DNA of 64,000 nucleotides from Rhizobium sp. BK196 (GCF_014193255.1 NZ_JACHZB010000006.1:62001-126000), one strand, 5' to 3'. Shown: positions 18,422 to 27,906, counted from the stretch's first letter. Notes: a model not told the origin generated them from the sequence alone. Translations and numbers: made by a program.

Positions 18422-19440
18422 TTGGTCAGGCCGAGCGCTTTCAGTTGTTCAGCCACCTGTTCGGCGCCGTAGATCGTGCGGATCGTCGGGTTCATGGCCT
18501 GGCCATCCATGACGACGATCGCTTTGTTCTTGACTGCCGGCATCTGGCTGACGGCCGGGTCGCTGTTTAAGAATTTGATCTTGGCTTCCGGCTTGTCGAG
18601 TTCCCAGCGGTTACGGTCGAGACTGGCCACGACGATGACATCAGGATTGGCAGCGATGATGCTTTCCCACCCGAGCGTCGGCCATTCGGCATCCGCGGTA
18701 ATGGCATTCTTGCCGCCGAGGAGATCGGCGATGAAGCCGGATGCGCCGTTCTTGCCGCCGAGATAGGCGTCTGCGGAAGGCGACTGGCTGGAGAACCAAA
18801 AGACGTAGGAAAGTTGCTTGCCGTCCGTGGACACGTTGGCGCGCAATGCCGCCTCGCGCTTCTTGAAGTCGGCGATAAGCGCCTGGCCACGATCGGCGAC
18901 GTCGAAAATCTGCGAAAGCTCGTCGATCTCCTGATAAAGTAGATCCATGTTCCAGAGCCGGTCGCGGCTGCCGTACTGATCCTTGACCTTTTCGGTGCTG
19001 AGGCAGGTGCTCGGCGAAATGTAGCTTGGCACGCCGACCTTGTCGAAGTCCTCGCGCTTGGCGACCTTGCTCGTCGGCCCGATCAGGCTTGGCAAGGCCG
19101 CTGCCACGAAATCCGGGTTCTGCGCCAGAATCGACTCGAAGGTCGGAAATTCGACGGACAGAAGCTTGACCTTCGCGTTGGCTTCGGCGAGCTCAGGTAA
19201 AACCTTGCTCGGCCAGAATGCGGTACCGGCCATTTTGTCTTCCAGGCCGAGAAGCAGCATGATCTCCGCGCTGTTCTGGCCAAGTCCGATGGCTCGCACC
19301 GGAGCCCTGGCGATGGTGATCTTCGCGCCGCAATTATCGAGCGTCAGCGGATATTTGGTTGGTGCCGACAATGCCGGCGTAGCGATCAGGCCGAGTACGG
19401 CGACAAGCCCGGAAACCGCAAGGGACTTGAAAACGTTCAT
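18418..19440 (-). CDS. periplasmic substrate-binding protein of an iron/cobalamin-type ABC importer
   Basis: 340 residues from ATG 19440. The signal peptide (MNVFKSLAVSGLVAVLGLIA) cleaves near TPALSA. The TroA-like two-lobe fold shows in IGLGQNSAEIMLLLGLEDKM, then FESILAQNPDFVAA in the first lobe and WESIIAANPDVIVVA in the second. Conserved glutamates for docking to the permease are plausible but not mapped. No outer-membrane TonB receptor is adjacent, so the ligand cannot be assigned. An upstream ATG at 19482 lies before the signal peptide and is rejected. Confidence 0.8.
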   Translation of the reverse strand: MNVFKSLAVSGLVAVLGLIATPALSAPTKYPLTLDNCGAKITIARAPVRAIGLGQNSAEIMLLLGLEDKMAGTAFWPSKVLPELAEANAKVKLLSVEFPTFESILAQNPDFVAAALPSLIGPTSKVAKREDFDKVGVPSYISPSTCLSTEKVKDQYGSRDRLWNMDLLYQEIDELSQIFDVADRGQALIADFKKREAALRANVSTDGKQLSYVFWFSSQSPSADAYLGGKNGASGFIADLLGGKNAITADAEWPTLGWESIIAANPDVIVVASLDRNRWELDKPEAKIKFLNSDPAVSQMPAVKNKAIVVMDGQAMNPTIRTIYGAEQVAEQLKALGLTK

Positions 19441-19603
19441 GAAAACTTCCTGTTCTTCGAGAACCCGATATCGGGATTCCAAGGTCGCAGGCGGTATAAC
19501 CCGCTCCTGAGAAAAAACAAGAGTAACTTAGTCACCTTTGATCGCAGCAGATGTTGCTCGCATTCTCAGCGGGAACTGCGAGCCGATCAGCGACTTCATT
19601 GCG

Positions 19604-20641
19604 TTACAATCGAAGCGAGGGCTTGGCGGACGACTTTCGGGGGATCAGGGTCGGAGCCGAAACGCGGATCCGGTCCTCCGCCGAAACAGCACCACTCGTC
19701 AACAGATCTAAGGCATTCGATGCGATCTGCTCAAAGGGGACGCGCAACGTCGTCAGCGGCGTCGCAAGATGACTGACGATCGGGATATCGTTATATCCAA
19801 CGACCGAAACATCGTCGGGTACGGAAATCCCAAGGCGCGAAAGACCGGAAAGAGCTCCGATCGCCGTGTTGTCGTTCACAGCAAAAATCGCCGTAGGACG
19901 ATCCTCCAGGCGCATGAGCTGCTCGGCCGCATTCGCGCCGGTATCGATCCCGAAGGTCGACGGAATGATACAGTCCGGACGGAACGGGACCCCTGCCTCT
20001 TCCAGGGCCTGCCTGTAGCCTTCGACGCGTCCGAGCGCGCTGGAGGCATATGAAGGACCGGCGATCACGCCGATACGACGGTGACCAAGGTCCAGGAGGT
20101 GGCGTGTCGCGAGATAACCACCGAGCCGATCGTCGCCAATCGAAGAAAGGCTCCGTCCGTCGGTGCGCAGAGCCAGGACAAGCGGCACGCCGCGGGCCAC
20201 CAGCTCATCAGGAAAGTCATCGTCTTCGCGCGCGGTCGAGAGGATCAATCCATCGACGCCACGCTTTAGAAGTGACTCGGCAGCAAGTCGATCGGCTTTG
20301 GGCTTGTCATCGGTCGTCGCGACAATGGCAAAGCGACCGCTTTTGCTGCACGCTTTCGCTAGGGCCTCGTAGAGCATGGCCATGACCGTATCGGTTAGCC
20401 GGGGCACGATCACGCCGACTGTCATCGTGTTGCCACGTCTCAGGCTCGCAGCTGAGACATCTCGGACATAACCCAGGTCTTCCGCAATCCTGCGAACGCG
20501 GCGCGAGGTCTCGTTGTCGGACCGGGGAAGCCGCTCGTCGAGGATGCGTGATACTGTCGATTTCGAAACGCCGGCGGCCGAGGCAACATCAAGGATGGTC
20601 ACCCGTGTCTGGCGGTTGCCGTCGTCGGCCTTTGAATCCAT
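19604..20641 (-). CDS. LacI/GalR-family transcriptional regulator
   Basis: 345 residues from ATG 20641. The helix-turn-helix (TILDVASAAGVSKSTVSRIL) and hinge are followed by a periplasmic-binding-protein-like effector domain (TVGVIVPRLTD, then RPTAIFAVNDNTAIGAL). It is divergent from the DapA-like gene. A perfect 14-bp palindrome in the shared upstream region (20733-20746) is the expected operator. It most likely represses the aldolase and transporter genes until a sugar-acid-like inducer binds. Confidence 0.88.
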   Translation of the reverse strand: MDSKADDGNRQTRVTILDVASAAGVSKSTVSRILDERLPRSDNETSRRVRRIAEDLGYVRDVSAASLRRGNTMTVGVIVPRLTDTVMAMLYEALAKACSKSGRFAIVATTDDKPKADRLAAESLLKRGVDGLILSTAREDDDFPDELVARGVPLVLALRTDGRSLSSIGDDRLGGYLATRHLLDLGHRRIGVIAGPSYASSALGRVEGYRQALEEAGVPFRPDCIIPSTFGIDTGANAAEQLMRLEDRPTAIFAVNDNTAIGALSGLSRLGISVPDDVSVVGYNDIPIVSHLATPLTTLRVPFEQIASNALDLLTSGAVSAEDRIRVSAPTLIPRKSSAKPSLRL

Positions 20642-20732
20642 TTCAGTTTTTCCCGTCTGCAGCGTTCTCGCGATTGAGACTTCAAGCATGCATTAAAAAA
20701 AACGTTGACTCCAGCAAAATCGGAAACGATAG

Positions 20733-20746
20733 TGGGAACGTTCCCA
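20733..20746. promoter_or_regulatory. LacI-type operator, perfect palindrome TGGGAACGTTCCCA
   Basis: The 14 bases are identical on both strands with a central CG, the hallmark of LacI/GalR operators. The site lies 92 bases before the regulator start and 61 before the DapA-like gene start, between the divergent genes. Confidence 0.7.
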
Positions 20747-20806
20747 TTAACGATCCCATCGCTGATCGCATAGGCGGACAGCGGCTATCCAGGAGGAGAT
20801 ACCCCG

Positions 20807-21754
20807 ATGCAAGCAATGGATTTGAGAGGCCTGAGCCCGGCGCCCGTTACCGCTTTCACCCGCGACGGGGAGGTCGACTACGCGGCCAATGCCCGTATCG
20901 CCAAGTGGCTTGCAGGTATGGACGGCGTGAAAAGCCTCGTCATTCTTGGCCATGCAGGCGAAGGTACGTTCCTGACCGAGGAAGAGCGTCTGAAGCTCAT
21001 CCGCACTTACGTTGAAGCGGTCAATGGTCAACTCCCCATCATTGCAGGTATCACCGGTGAGGGCACCAAGGTCGCCGCCGAAGAAGCCAGGAAGTGCAAG
21101 GCTGCCGGTGCGACCGGCGCGCTCGTCTACCCGAACCACGGCTGGCTGCGTTTCGGGTTTCAAAAAGGCGCACCGCAGGATCGCTACAAGGCGATTTGGC
21201 AGGAATCAGGCTTGCAGTGCATCCTGTTCCAGTATCCGGATGCCACAAAGGCTTCCTACGATATCGACACACAGCTTGCGATTGCGACCCAAGACGGGGT
21301 CGTTGCCACCAAGAACGGCGTCCGCAATATGAAGCGCTGGTACGTCGAGATTCCGCAACTCAAGAAGGCCAACCCGAACCTGCAGGTCCTCAGTTGCCAT
21401 GACGAGTGGCTGCTGCCGACCATGTTCGACGTTGACGGCCTGCTTGTCGGTTACGGCAATATTGCACCGGAGCTTCTGATCGACCTGATCAAGGCAGGAA
21501 AGGCGCAAAACTATCCCCAAGCCCGGCAGATCTTTGAACGCCTCCTTCCGGTCACCCGTGCCGTCTATCACCGTGGCTCCCACATGGAAGGTACCGTGGC
21601 CCTGAAGCTCGGGCTCGTCCATCGGGGTGTGCTTGACCACGCCACCATCCGTGAGCCGCTGAAGAACCTGGGCGAAAAGGCAGAGGCCGAAATCTTCGCC
21701 GCCTTCGAGGCCGCGGGCATCGGTCGGGTCGACCAGTTAATCGCCGCGGAGTGA
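20807..21754 (+). CDS. DapA-like (dihydrodipicolinate synthase/N-acetylneuraminate lyase family) aldolase
   Basis: 315 residues, starting after a good GGAGGAG site. The TIM-barrel class I aldolase pattern is visible: the active-site lysine in VVATKNGVRN, tyrosine in LFQYPDA, and substrate-carboxylate loop GHAGEGTFLTEEER. This superfamily does aldol cleavage or dehydration of 2-keto acids. With a LacI repressor and an MFS carrier next door, catabolism of a sugar acid is more likely than lysine synthesis. The precise substrate is not visible. Confidence 0.75.
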   Translation: MQAMDLRGLSPAPVTAFTRDGEVDYAANARIAKWLAGMDGVKSLVILGHAGEGTFLTEEERLKLIRTYVEAVNGQLPIIAGITGEGTKVAAEEARKCKAAGATGALVYPNHGWLRFGFQKGAPQDRYKAIWQESGLQCILFQYPDATKASYDIDTQLAIATQDGVVATKNGVRNMKRWYVEIPQLKKANPNLQVLSCHDEWLLPTMFDVDGLLVGYGNIAPELLIDLIKAGKAQNYPQARQIFERLLPVTRAVYHRGSHMEGTVALKLGLVHRGVLDHATIREPLKNLGEKAEAEIFAAFEAAGIGRVDQLIAAE

Positions 21755-21760
21755 CTGAGA

Positions 21761-21793
21761 ACGCCCCCGTCGCTCATACGGGGGCGTCTTCTT
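21761..21793 (+). terminator. intrinsic terminator after the DapA-like gene
   Basis: ACGCCCCCGT, a seven-base loop and ACGGGGGCGT form a perfect ten-base-pair GC-rich stem seven bases after the stop codon, followed by CTTCTT. It should end the aldolase transcript, so the transporter gene probably has its own promoter or depends on readthrough. Confidence 0.75.
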
Positions 21794-21990
21794 AGGGGAG
21801 GGAAATTGCGGTCGCATCCGGAAGTGAGGCGCCGCCGCAGTCGCACGGTCTGTTAGGCCGTGGATACTTCGCCAACGAGAGAGCCGTTCCTTCTGGATCC
21901 ATGGCCATTCCAAAAGGATCCCGAAGTGAGCCATCCAACGTGTAGGTTAAAAGCCAGGCCGGGAGAGGGCCGGGCGCAGGGAGGAAAAAC

Positions 21991-23373
21991 ATGAATATGG
22001 AGCAGCGAATAGCCGGACCGTCACCGGTTGTGGATCCGCAGGCTGAAATCAGCGCCAGACTTGAACGGTTGCCGGTGACCCGGGAGGTCTTCTGGGCCAG
22101 AAACATCGTCGGTGCGGCGACATTCTTCGACGGCTACACCGTCATCGCCATCGCCTATGCCATGCCGGTTCTTGTCCGCGAATGGGGTTTGAGCCCAGGG
22201 CAGACGGGAATGATCCTGTCGATGGGTTACCTCGGACAATTGATCGGCGCGGTCTGCTTTGGCTGGCTCGCTGAGCGGATCGGCCGTCTGAAAGTGCTGC
22301 TGTTTACGATCCTGCTATTCGTCAGCATGGACATCGCATGCCTCTTTGCAGCCGGCGCCGGCATGATGATGGCATTTCGCTTCGTTCAAGGCATCGGGAC
22401 CGGCGGCGAAGTCCCGGTCGCGAGTGCCTACATTAACGAACTGATCGGCTCGAAGGGGCGCGGCCGCTTTTTCCTCTTGTATGAGGTCATGTTCCTGCTC
22501 GGGCTCGTCGGCGCGGGCCTGATCGGCTACTTCATGGTCCCAGTCTACGGCTGGAAGGCGATGTTTGTCGTCGGCCTGGTCCCTGCGATCCTCATGATCC
22601 CGCTCCGCTGGTTCCTCCAAGAATCACCCCGCTGGCTAGTCGCCAACGGCCGTTATGAGGAAGCAGACCGTATTGTCACCAAATTGGAGAACAGCGCTCG
22701 TGCCGGCGGCAAGGAACTGCCGGAGCTGAAAGTCATAGCCGCTCCTATCCGCCGCATATCCGACTGGCGCGAACTGTTCCAGGGCATTTACCTGAAGCGC
22801 ACGCTGTCGATCTGGGCCATGTGGTTCTGCGCCTATATGGTCGCCAATGGCACAATCACCTGGCTTCCGACACTCTATCGCCAGACGTTCAACCTGCCGC
22901 TTGAAACCAGTATTTTCTACGGCTTCGTCACCTCGGTCGGTGGCGTGATTGCAGCCGTTATCTGCGCCCTGCTCATCGACAAAGTCGGCCGCAAACGCTG
23001 GTATACAGGCGCCCTTTTGATCGCGCCGATCCCGCTCGTCATCCTCGCCTGGCTGGGTGCGACGTCGGCAATCCAGGTTCTCATCCTCGCCGGTCTCGCC
23101 TACGCCATCGTCCAGACCGTAACCTTCTCGCTCTACCTCTATTCGGCGGAGATCTATCCGACCCGCCTTCGTGCCATTGGCACAGGTACGGGCAGCGCCT
23201 GGCTGCGTCTCGGGTCCTCTGCCGGTCCTATCGCGGTCGGTTGGGTCATGTCATCGATGGGCATCCAGTATGTCTTCGGCGCCTTCGCAGCAATCCTGCT
23301 GGTCGGCGCCCTGGTGACGGCACTCTTTGCGGTCGAAACCAAGGGGCGCGTTCTGGAGGAATTGTCCCCGTAA
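21991..23373 (+). CDS. major facilitator superfamily transporter (sugar/aromatic acid symporter type)
   Basis: 460 residues preceded by GGGAGGAAAAAC. Twelve hydrophobic segments are present. The first-loop MFS motif appears as GWLAERIGRLKVL, the repeat-two version as DKVGRKRWYTG, and the sugar-porter-like YSAEIYPTRLRAIGTG stands near residue 385. It probably brings in the substrate of the DapA-like aldolase. About 190 bases with no gene separate the two, after the terminator. Confidence 0.8.
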   Translation: MNMEQRIAGPSPVVDPQAEISARLERLPVTREVFWARNIVGAATFFDGYTVIAIAYAMPVLVREWGLSPGQTGMILSMGYLGQLIGAVCFGWLAERIGRLKVLLFTILLFVSMDIACLFAAGAGMMMAFRFVQGIGTGGEVPVASAYINELIGSKGRGRFFLLYEVMFLLGLVGAGLIGYFMVPVYGWKAMFVVGLVPAILMIPLRWFLQESPRWLVANGRYEEADRIVTKLENSARAGGKELPELKVIAAPIRRISDWRELFQGIYLKRTLSIWAMWFCAYMVANGTITWLPTLYRQTFNLPLETSIFYGFVTSVGGVIAAVICALLIDKVGRKRWYTGALLIAPIPLVILAWLGATSAIQVLILAGLAYAIVQTVTFSLYLYSAEIYPTRLRAIGTGTGSAWLRLGSSAGPIAVGWVMSSMGIQYVFGAFAAILLVGALVTALFAVETKGRVLEELSP

Positions 23374-23505
23374 TATCCACCGTCCGCGTTCACGCAACCG
23401 GCCGAACTCTCGACACGACGCGACGTCTCTTCGCTGCAGTTCTTTGCCAGTCTCAGGTCTGAACGCATCGAGCGAACTCGGATTATGTAGCGATCGAAAT
23501 GCCCT

Positions 23506-24489
23506 TCAAGGTATCAGGACAGCCGCTCCGCTCAGGCGTCCGGCCCGCAGATCGTCAAGTGCTGCATTGGCATCTGCAAGCCGATAGGTTTTCGTGTGGG
23601 TATGGACGCCTGCCTGGAGGGCGACGGGGAAGAATTCCTCGGCGTCTTTGCGCGTCAGATTGGCAACCGAAACCACGCTTCGTTCGCCCCAGATCAAGGC
23701 ATAGGGCATTGCAGGCAGATCGCTCATGTGGATACCGCCGCAGACGACCCTGCCTCCCTTTCGCACTGCCTTCAACGCCGCCGGCACGAGTTCGCCGACC
23801 GGTGCGAAGATGATCGCCGCATCGAGCATGACGGGCGGGCGCTCGTCCGAACCTCCTGCCCAGACGGCGCCGAGGCCGAGTGCGAAGCGTTGTGCCGCTT
23901 CGTCACCGGAGCGCGAGAACGCATAGACGTCGCGGCCCTGCCAGCGGCAGATCTGCGCAATGATGTGCGCGGCAGCGCCGAACCCGTAGAGCCCGATCTT
24001 TTTGCCATCGCCGGCCTTCTTCAGCGAACGCCAGCCGATCAGGCCGGCACAGAGGAGCGGGGCAAGGGCAACGGGATCGGCCGCACTGTCGAGCACAAAG
24101 GCATAGTCGGCATCCGCAACGACATGGGTGGCAAAGCCTCCGTCGCGGGTATAGCCGGTAAACTGCGGCTCATCGCAAAGATTTTCCTCTCCGCCCCTGC
24201 AAAACGAGCAGCAGCCGCATGTATGGCCGAGCCAGGGCACGCCGACCCTTTGCCCCAAGCGCGAGGCAGCTATTCCTTCCCCGACAGCCTCGACGATGCC
24301 AACGATCTCATGGCCGGGAACAAGCGGCAGCTTCGGGTTGGGGAGATCGCCGTCGCAGACATGAAGATCGGTCCTGCACACGGCGCAGGCCTCGGCCTTC
24401 AGCATCAATTGTCCTTTTCCGGGCACGGGATCCGGCCGGTCGACCGGCCGCAGGGGCATCCCGACTGCCTCCAGGATCATAGCCTTCAT
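23506..24489 (-). CDS. zinc-dependent alcohol dehydrogenase (MDR family, AdhA-like)
   Basis: 327 residues from ATG 24489; the open frame continues upstream, but with no start that fits. Catalytic zinc ligands are Cys in CAVCRTDLHV and His-Glu in GHEIVG. The structural zinc site is CGCCSFCRGGEENLC. The Rossmann motif GLYGFGAAAHI follows. This subgroup oxidises alcohols or reduces aldehydes with NAD(P). A FixK-type box 55 bases before the start suggests expression under low oxygen, when an alcohol dehydrogenase could balance redox. Confidence 0.8.
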   Translation of the reverse strand: MKAMILEAVGMPLRPVDRPDPVPGKGQLMLKAEACAVCRTDLHVCDGDLPNPKLPLVPGHEIVGIVEAVGEGIAASRLGQRVGVPWLGHTCGCCSFCRGGEENLCDEPQFTGYTRDGGFATHVVADADYAFVLDSAADPVALAPLLCAGLIGWRSLKKAGDGKKIGLYGFGAAAHIIAQICRWQGRDVYAFSRSGDEAAQRFALGLGAVWAGGSDERPPVMLDAAIIFAPVGELVPAALKAVRKGGRVVCGGIHMSDLPAMPYALIWGERSVVSVANLTRKDAEEFFPVALQAGVHTHTKTYRLADANAALDDLRAGRLSGAAVLIP

Positions 24490-24543
24490 GACCTGCTCCT
24501 CATCTTCATCATGCCATGATCCCGAAATCGCGGCAAACCGGCT

Positions 24544-24557
24544 TTGACCGGTATCAA
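24544..24557. promoter_or_regulatory. FixK/FNR-type box TTGACCGGTATCAA
   Basis: Both half-sites fit TTGAY-N4-RTCAA. It lies 55 bases before the start of the alcohol dehydrogenase at 24489. The surrounding stretch 24490-24880 (about 390 bases) holds no other recognisable feature. Confidence 0.7.
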
Positions 24558-24880
24558 AGACGGCTCGACCCCTGTTCCTTCGCTCTTGCGGAATTTCCCT
24601 CTCAGGCGAAATTTTGATCGAGCGCAATGCGCGAAAATCTGCGTCGTGATTGGTTTTGCAGAAGCAGGAGACCGAGAGATGGACCGTCGTCGCCGCAAGA
24701 CACGTCACCTTATCGTGGATTATGCTCATCGCCCACCTGGGCAACTCGGACACTGCAGCCCGCACTCCATTCCTCTCGGGGCGGCGGCCGCGAAATGTCC
24801 TTGTCTGTAGAGTTGCCGCCTTCATCCTGGGCGCGGTTGCGCGCATATCCTACCGCCTATGGCAGGAATGAGCTAACCTC

Positions 24881-25030
24881 GTGATCGATATCTGGCTCAT
24901 CGCTTCGCCACCGATGCTCCATGACGTCGATCTGCCAGCCTTTGTTTGGAATGCACTGATCTGCGGCATTCGTCTCGTCGTTCTCGGCATATCGGTGTTG
25001 TGCGGCACCCAGCCGTCGAAGCGCCGCTGA
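24881..25030 (+). CDS. possible 49-aa small protein
   Basis: GTG 24881 to TGA 25030. One hydrophobic segment (FVWNALICGIRLVVLGISVL) ends with a basic tail (TQPSKRR), a plausible membrane microprotein. It reaches to 30 bases before the MgtC/DUF4010 gene on the same strand. No clear ribosome site precedes the GTG, so support is weak. Confidence 0.25.
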   Translation: MIDIWLIASPPMLHDVDLPAFVWNALICGIRLVVLGISVLCGTQPSKRR

Positions 25031-25059
25031 GGAACGGCCGACGGCAACGGGACCAACCG

Positions 25060-26322
25060 ATGATGACAGCACTGATGACAACGGAAGCATTTCAGCGCCT
25101 CAGTCTGGCGCTTGCGATCGGCGTCCTCGTTGGCATCGAGCGCGGCTGGCAGGAGCGGGAGGCGGCCTCCGGTGAAAGGGTCGCAGGCATTCGCACCTAC
25201 GGCCTTTCGAGCTTCCTTGGCGGCCTATGCGGTTTCCTTCAGCCCACGACCGGACCGATCCTGCCGACGGCTGTCTTTGTGTTCTTTTGCATCACAATCC
25301 TGGTTTTCAGCTCCATGCAGGCAGCGCGCGAGGAGCATTACAGCGCGACCGCCGCCATTGCGGCGATTTCCGTTTTCGTGCTTGGTTTCAGCGCCGTCGT
25401 TGCCGACATGACGGCGACTGCAGCGAGTGCCGTTGCAATGACGGCGCTCCTTGCGGCGCGCGAACCGTTGCATGGGTTTCTGCGGCGGCTGACCTGGCTC
25501 GAACTCCGGGCCGCCTTGATCCTGCTGACGATGACGGTCGTCATCCTGCCCATCCTGCCCGACGAGCCGATCGATCCCTGGCAGACGATCAATCTCTTCG
25601 ACCTCTGGGTCATGACGATCCTTGTGGGTGCGGTCTCTTTTTTCGGTTACATCCTGATCAGGATCAGCGGCGCACGCGCCGGGATCCTGATGACCGGTGC
25701 AAGCGGCGGCATCGTGTCCTCGACGGCGTTGACGCTTTCCTTTGCCCGCCAGTCGATCCAGCTGCCTGCCCTCTCGCCGCTGCTTGCTGCCGGAGCGATG
25801 CTGGCGGGAGCGGTATCCCTGACAAGGGTGCTCCTGATCTGCGGCGTGGTTGCGCCTGCGGTTCTATGGGAGCTTGCGCCATTGCTTGCTCCAGCGGCTG
25901 CAGTCTTCATTATCGGTGGCGGCTTTGGCGGAGCCTTGCGTCGTTCAGAGGACAGTCCCGACTTCTCACCGCGAAACCCGCTCGAGGTCATGGTCGCTCT
26001 GCGCTTTGCCCTCGTTCTTGCCGTGGTGACGATCCTGACGCGGGTAACTCTGATCGTCTTCGGAACAAACTCGCTGCCGGTCCTTGCTTTCGTGACGGGT
26101 CTGGGCGACCTCGACGCGATAACGCTTTCGGTTGCAAAACTCACGTCGACCCAGCTCTCTGCCGATGGGGGCGCTCGTGCCATAGCAGTCGCGGCTTTCG
26201 CCAATCTTCTCGCGAAAGCCGTTCTTGCGGCAGTCATGGGAAGCTTCGCTTACGCAGTCCGCCTGGCGATCGCAACTCTTGCCGCGGCTCTTGCCGGACT
26301 TGCCGGTTTTCTTCTGACATAA
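25060..26322 (+). CDS. MgtC/SapB and DUF4010 family membrane protein
   Basis: 420 residues from ATG 25060. The N-terminal third carries the MgtC-like pattern (LAIGVLVGIERGWQEREA, then GIRTYGLSSFLGGLCG). The rest is a DUF4010 helical domain (ILMTGASGGIVSSTALTLSF). About twelve transmembrane helices. The MgtC part is linked to Mg2+ homeostasis and survival in hosts in other bacteria; the function of the fused form is not established. It lies at the left side of the box-bearing region, but I see no FixK box in front of it. Confidence 0.8.
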   Translation: MMTALMTTEAFQRLSLALAIGVLVGIERGWQEREAASGERVAGIRTYGLSSFLGGLCGFLQPTTGPILPTAVFVFFCITILVFSSMQAAREEHYSATAAIAAISVFVLGFSAVVADMTATAASAVAMTALLAAREPLHGFLRRLTWLELRAALILLTMTVVILPILPDEPIDPWQTINLFDLWVMTILVGAVSFFGYILIRISGARAGILMTGASGGIVSSTALTLSFARQSIQLPALSPLLAAGAMLAGAVSLTRVLLICGVVAPAVLWELAPLLAPAAAVFIIGGGFGGALRRSEDSPDFSPRNPLEVMVALRFALVLAVVTILTRVTLIVFGTNSLPVLAFVTGLGDLDAITLSVAKLTSTQLSADGGARAIAVAAFANLLAKAVLAAVMGSFAYAVRLAIATLAAALAGLAGFLLT

Positions 26323-26369
26323 GAGCTTGTGATGGACGTTTCGTCCCGCAACCCCCAATCTTCACGAGA

Positions 26370-26383
26370 TTGATGCATATCAA
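26370..26383. promoter_or_regulatory. FixK/FNR-type box TTGATGCATATCAA (perfect palindrome)
   Basis: All ten half-site bases are the canonical TTGAT/ATCAA. It stands 112 bases before the start of the host-attachment protein and 47 bases after the DUF4010 gene. Confidence 0.8.
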
Positions 26384-26495
26384 AGCCAATCCGGCGAGCT
26401 CGCGCATTTTCAAATCCGCCTGAATTCAGCAGCAATTGAAGCCCATGCCGGTCGCGGTGGCTCGAGCCTCATAGAATATGGAAGCGGAGAAAAAC

Positions 26496-26900
26496 ATGAT
26501 CGTGCCAAATGGTGCCGTAATTGCTGTCGTTGACGGCAAAAGGCTGCAGCTTTTTCAAAACAAGGGACATGAGCCGCATATCGATCTGGCCCCGCTGGCA
26601 GAGCCCGCGCTTGAGCCCGCCAATGCAGGCTCTGGTACGCGTCATCGCAGCAGCCTGGCCAATCCGGATAGCCGGCGGATGGAGGAAGATGATTTCGTGG
26701 CCGCCGCCGCGAGCTACCTCAACAACGAAGTTCTCCAAGGTCACGTCCGGCAGCTGATGGTGATTGCCGATCCACGTTCGCTCGGAGAACTGCGTCGTCA
26801 TTTCCATCCTGCCCTGGAGGAGCGATTGATTGCGGAGGTCGCCAAAGACATGACCGGGCTTGCGCTCGGCGAAATCGAGGCGGCGCTCACGCGCGCCTGA
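26496..26900 (+). CDS. host attachment protein family (Host_attach/AtsE-like)
   Basis: 134 residues from ATG 26496, preceded by GGAG; the ATG at 26478 has no ribosome site. The sequence begins VPNGAVIAVVDGKRLQLFQN and continues to VIADPRSLGELRRHFHPALE, the pattern of proteins annotated as required for attachment to host cells. They are structurally related to bacterial archaeo-eukaryotic release factor-like domains. The name comes from an Agrobacterium phenotype and the biochemistry is unknown. The perfect FixK box upstream suggests micro-oxic induction. Confidence 0.75.
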   Translation: MIVPNGAVIAVVDGKRLQLFQNKGHEPHIDLAPLAEPALEPANAGSGTRHRSSLANPDSRRMEEDDFVAAAASYLNNEVLQGHVRQLMVIADPRSLGELRRHFHPALEERLIAEVAKDMTGLALGEIEAALTRA

Positions 26901-26985
26901 CAGTGGAGGAGGTCAGAAAGGTCTGAGGTTGGCTAAGAATTGGCCTCTTCCGGGCTCCGCTCCAGATCGCGCTGCCCCTTCAGAA

Positions 26986-26999
26986 TTGAGACATGTCAA
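26986..26999. promoter_or_regulatory. FixK/FNR-like box TTGAGACATGTCAA
   Basis: One base off the consensus in the left half. It lies 70 bases before the universal stress protein start and would serve the stress protein and hydrolase genes. Confidence 0.5.
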
Positions 27000-27068
27000 T
27001 GCGGGACTTCGAACGAATGCGAAAGTGATGAAGATCTGGTCTCGCCTACGTTCCGTTCGGAGTCCCCA

Positions 27069-27893
27069 ATGAAACAACACTTCTTTCTTCCGCTCCTCAC
27101 CTATCCGGATATGACGTCCGAATTCATGATCGCCAATGCGGTGGCACTTGCCCACCATATGCAGGCGACGCTTACTGTCTGCGCGGTGGAAATTACGATT
27201 CCCGATGTTTCCAATGCGCTATCGTCACTGATCATCGATGCTGCGAAGATGGCGCGGGACGCCGAGGCTTTGAGCCGCAAGCGCGCTTCGATGCTGATCC
27301 AGAAAGCACGCGATCAGGCGAAAGCCACCTCCGTCGATCTGCGCATTCGCGAGATCAAGACGGGCGAGCCTTTCGTCGCTGAAACACTTGCTGAAGCATC
27401 GCGTGCCTATGATCTCGTGCTTCTGGAATCTGCCGGAATCTCCCGCCCGATCGTCGAGGCGGTGCTGTTTGCCTCCGGCCGGCCGCTCATTCTTTATCCC
27501 GCCGCGCCATTCGGCGGGCGGATGGATCACGTCGCCATCGCCTGGGACGGCAGCAGGGCTGCAGCGCGCGCCGCCCATGACGCCTCGCCCTTCCTGGAGC
27601 GGGCTAGCAAAATCTGGCTGCTGTCGGTCACCGACGAGAAACCGTTCGGGCATGAGACAGGCGACCATCTCGTCGAAAACCTGCTCAAGAGCGGGGTGAC
27701 GGCGGAGACGGCGCGGGCGCATGCAGGCAGCACGCCGATCGGTGAAACCCTGCAGGCCAAGGCTTTCGAGCTGCGGGCCGATCTGCTCGTCATGGGCGGC
27801 TTCGGCCACTCGCGCTTGCGCGAATTCGTGCTTGGCGGCGCGACCGAGGCCGTGCTGGCCAATATCACGCTGCCTGTTCTGTTATCGCATTGA
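27069..27893 (+). CDS. universal stress protein, tandem UspA domains
   Basis: 274 residues with two Usp folds: residues 1-145 (FLPLLTYPD start) and 155-274 (HVAIAWDGSRAAARAAHDAS). The second carries the nucleotide-binding pattern GGFGHSRLREFVLGG, while the first lacks it. Start at 27069 was chosen over 26940 because the extension overlaps the FNR-like box and is not protein-like. Thirteen bases separate it from the CoA transferase gene, suggesting one operon. Usp proteins in FNR/FixK regulons help survival without oxygen. Confidence 0.85.
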   Translation: MKQHFFLPLLTYPDMTSEFMIANAVALAHHMQATLTVCAVEITIPDVSNALSSLIIDAAKMARDAEALSRKRASMLIQKARDQAKATSVDLRIREIKTGEPFVAETLAEASRAYDLVLLESAGISRPIVEAVLFASGRPLILYPAAPFGGRMDHVAIAWDGSRAAARAAHDASPFLERASKIWLLSVTDEKPFGHETGDHLVENLLKSGVTAETARAHAGSTPIGETLQAKAFELRADLLVMGGFGHSRLREFVLGGATEAVLANITLPVLLSH

Positions 27894-27906
27894 GGATCTA
27901 TCCGCC

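Noticed and set aside
24490..24846. Upstream extension of the alcohol dehydrogenase frame (119 residues)
   Set aside because: The extension crosses the FixK-type box and has no alcohol dehydrogenase character; the family starts at the ATG 24489.
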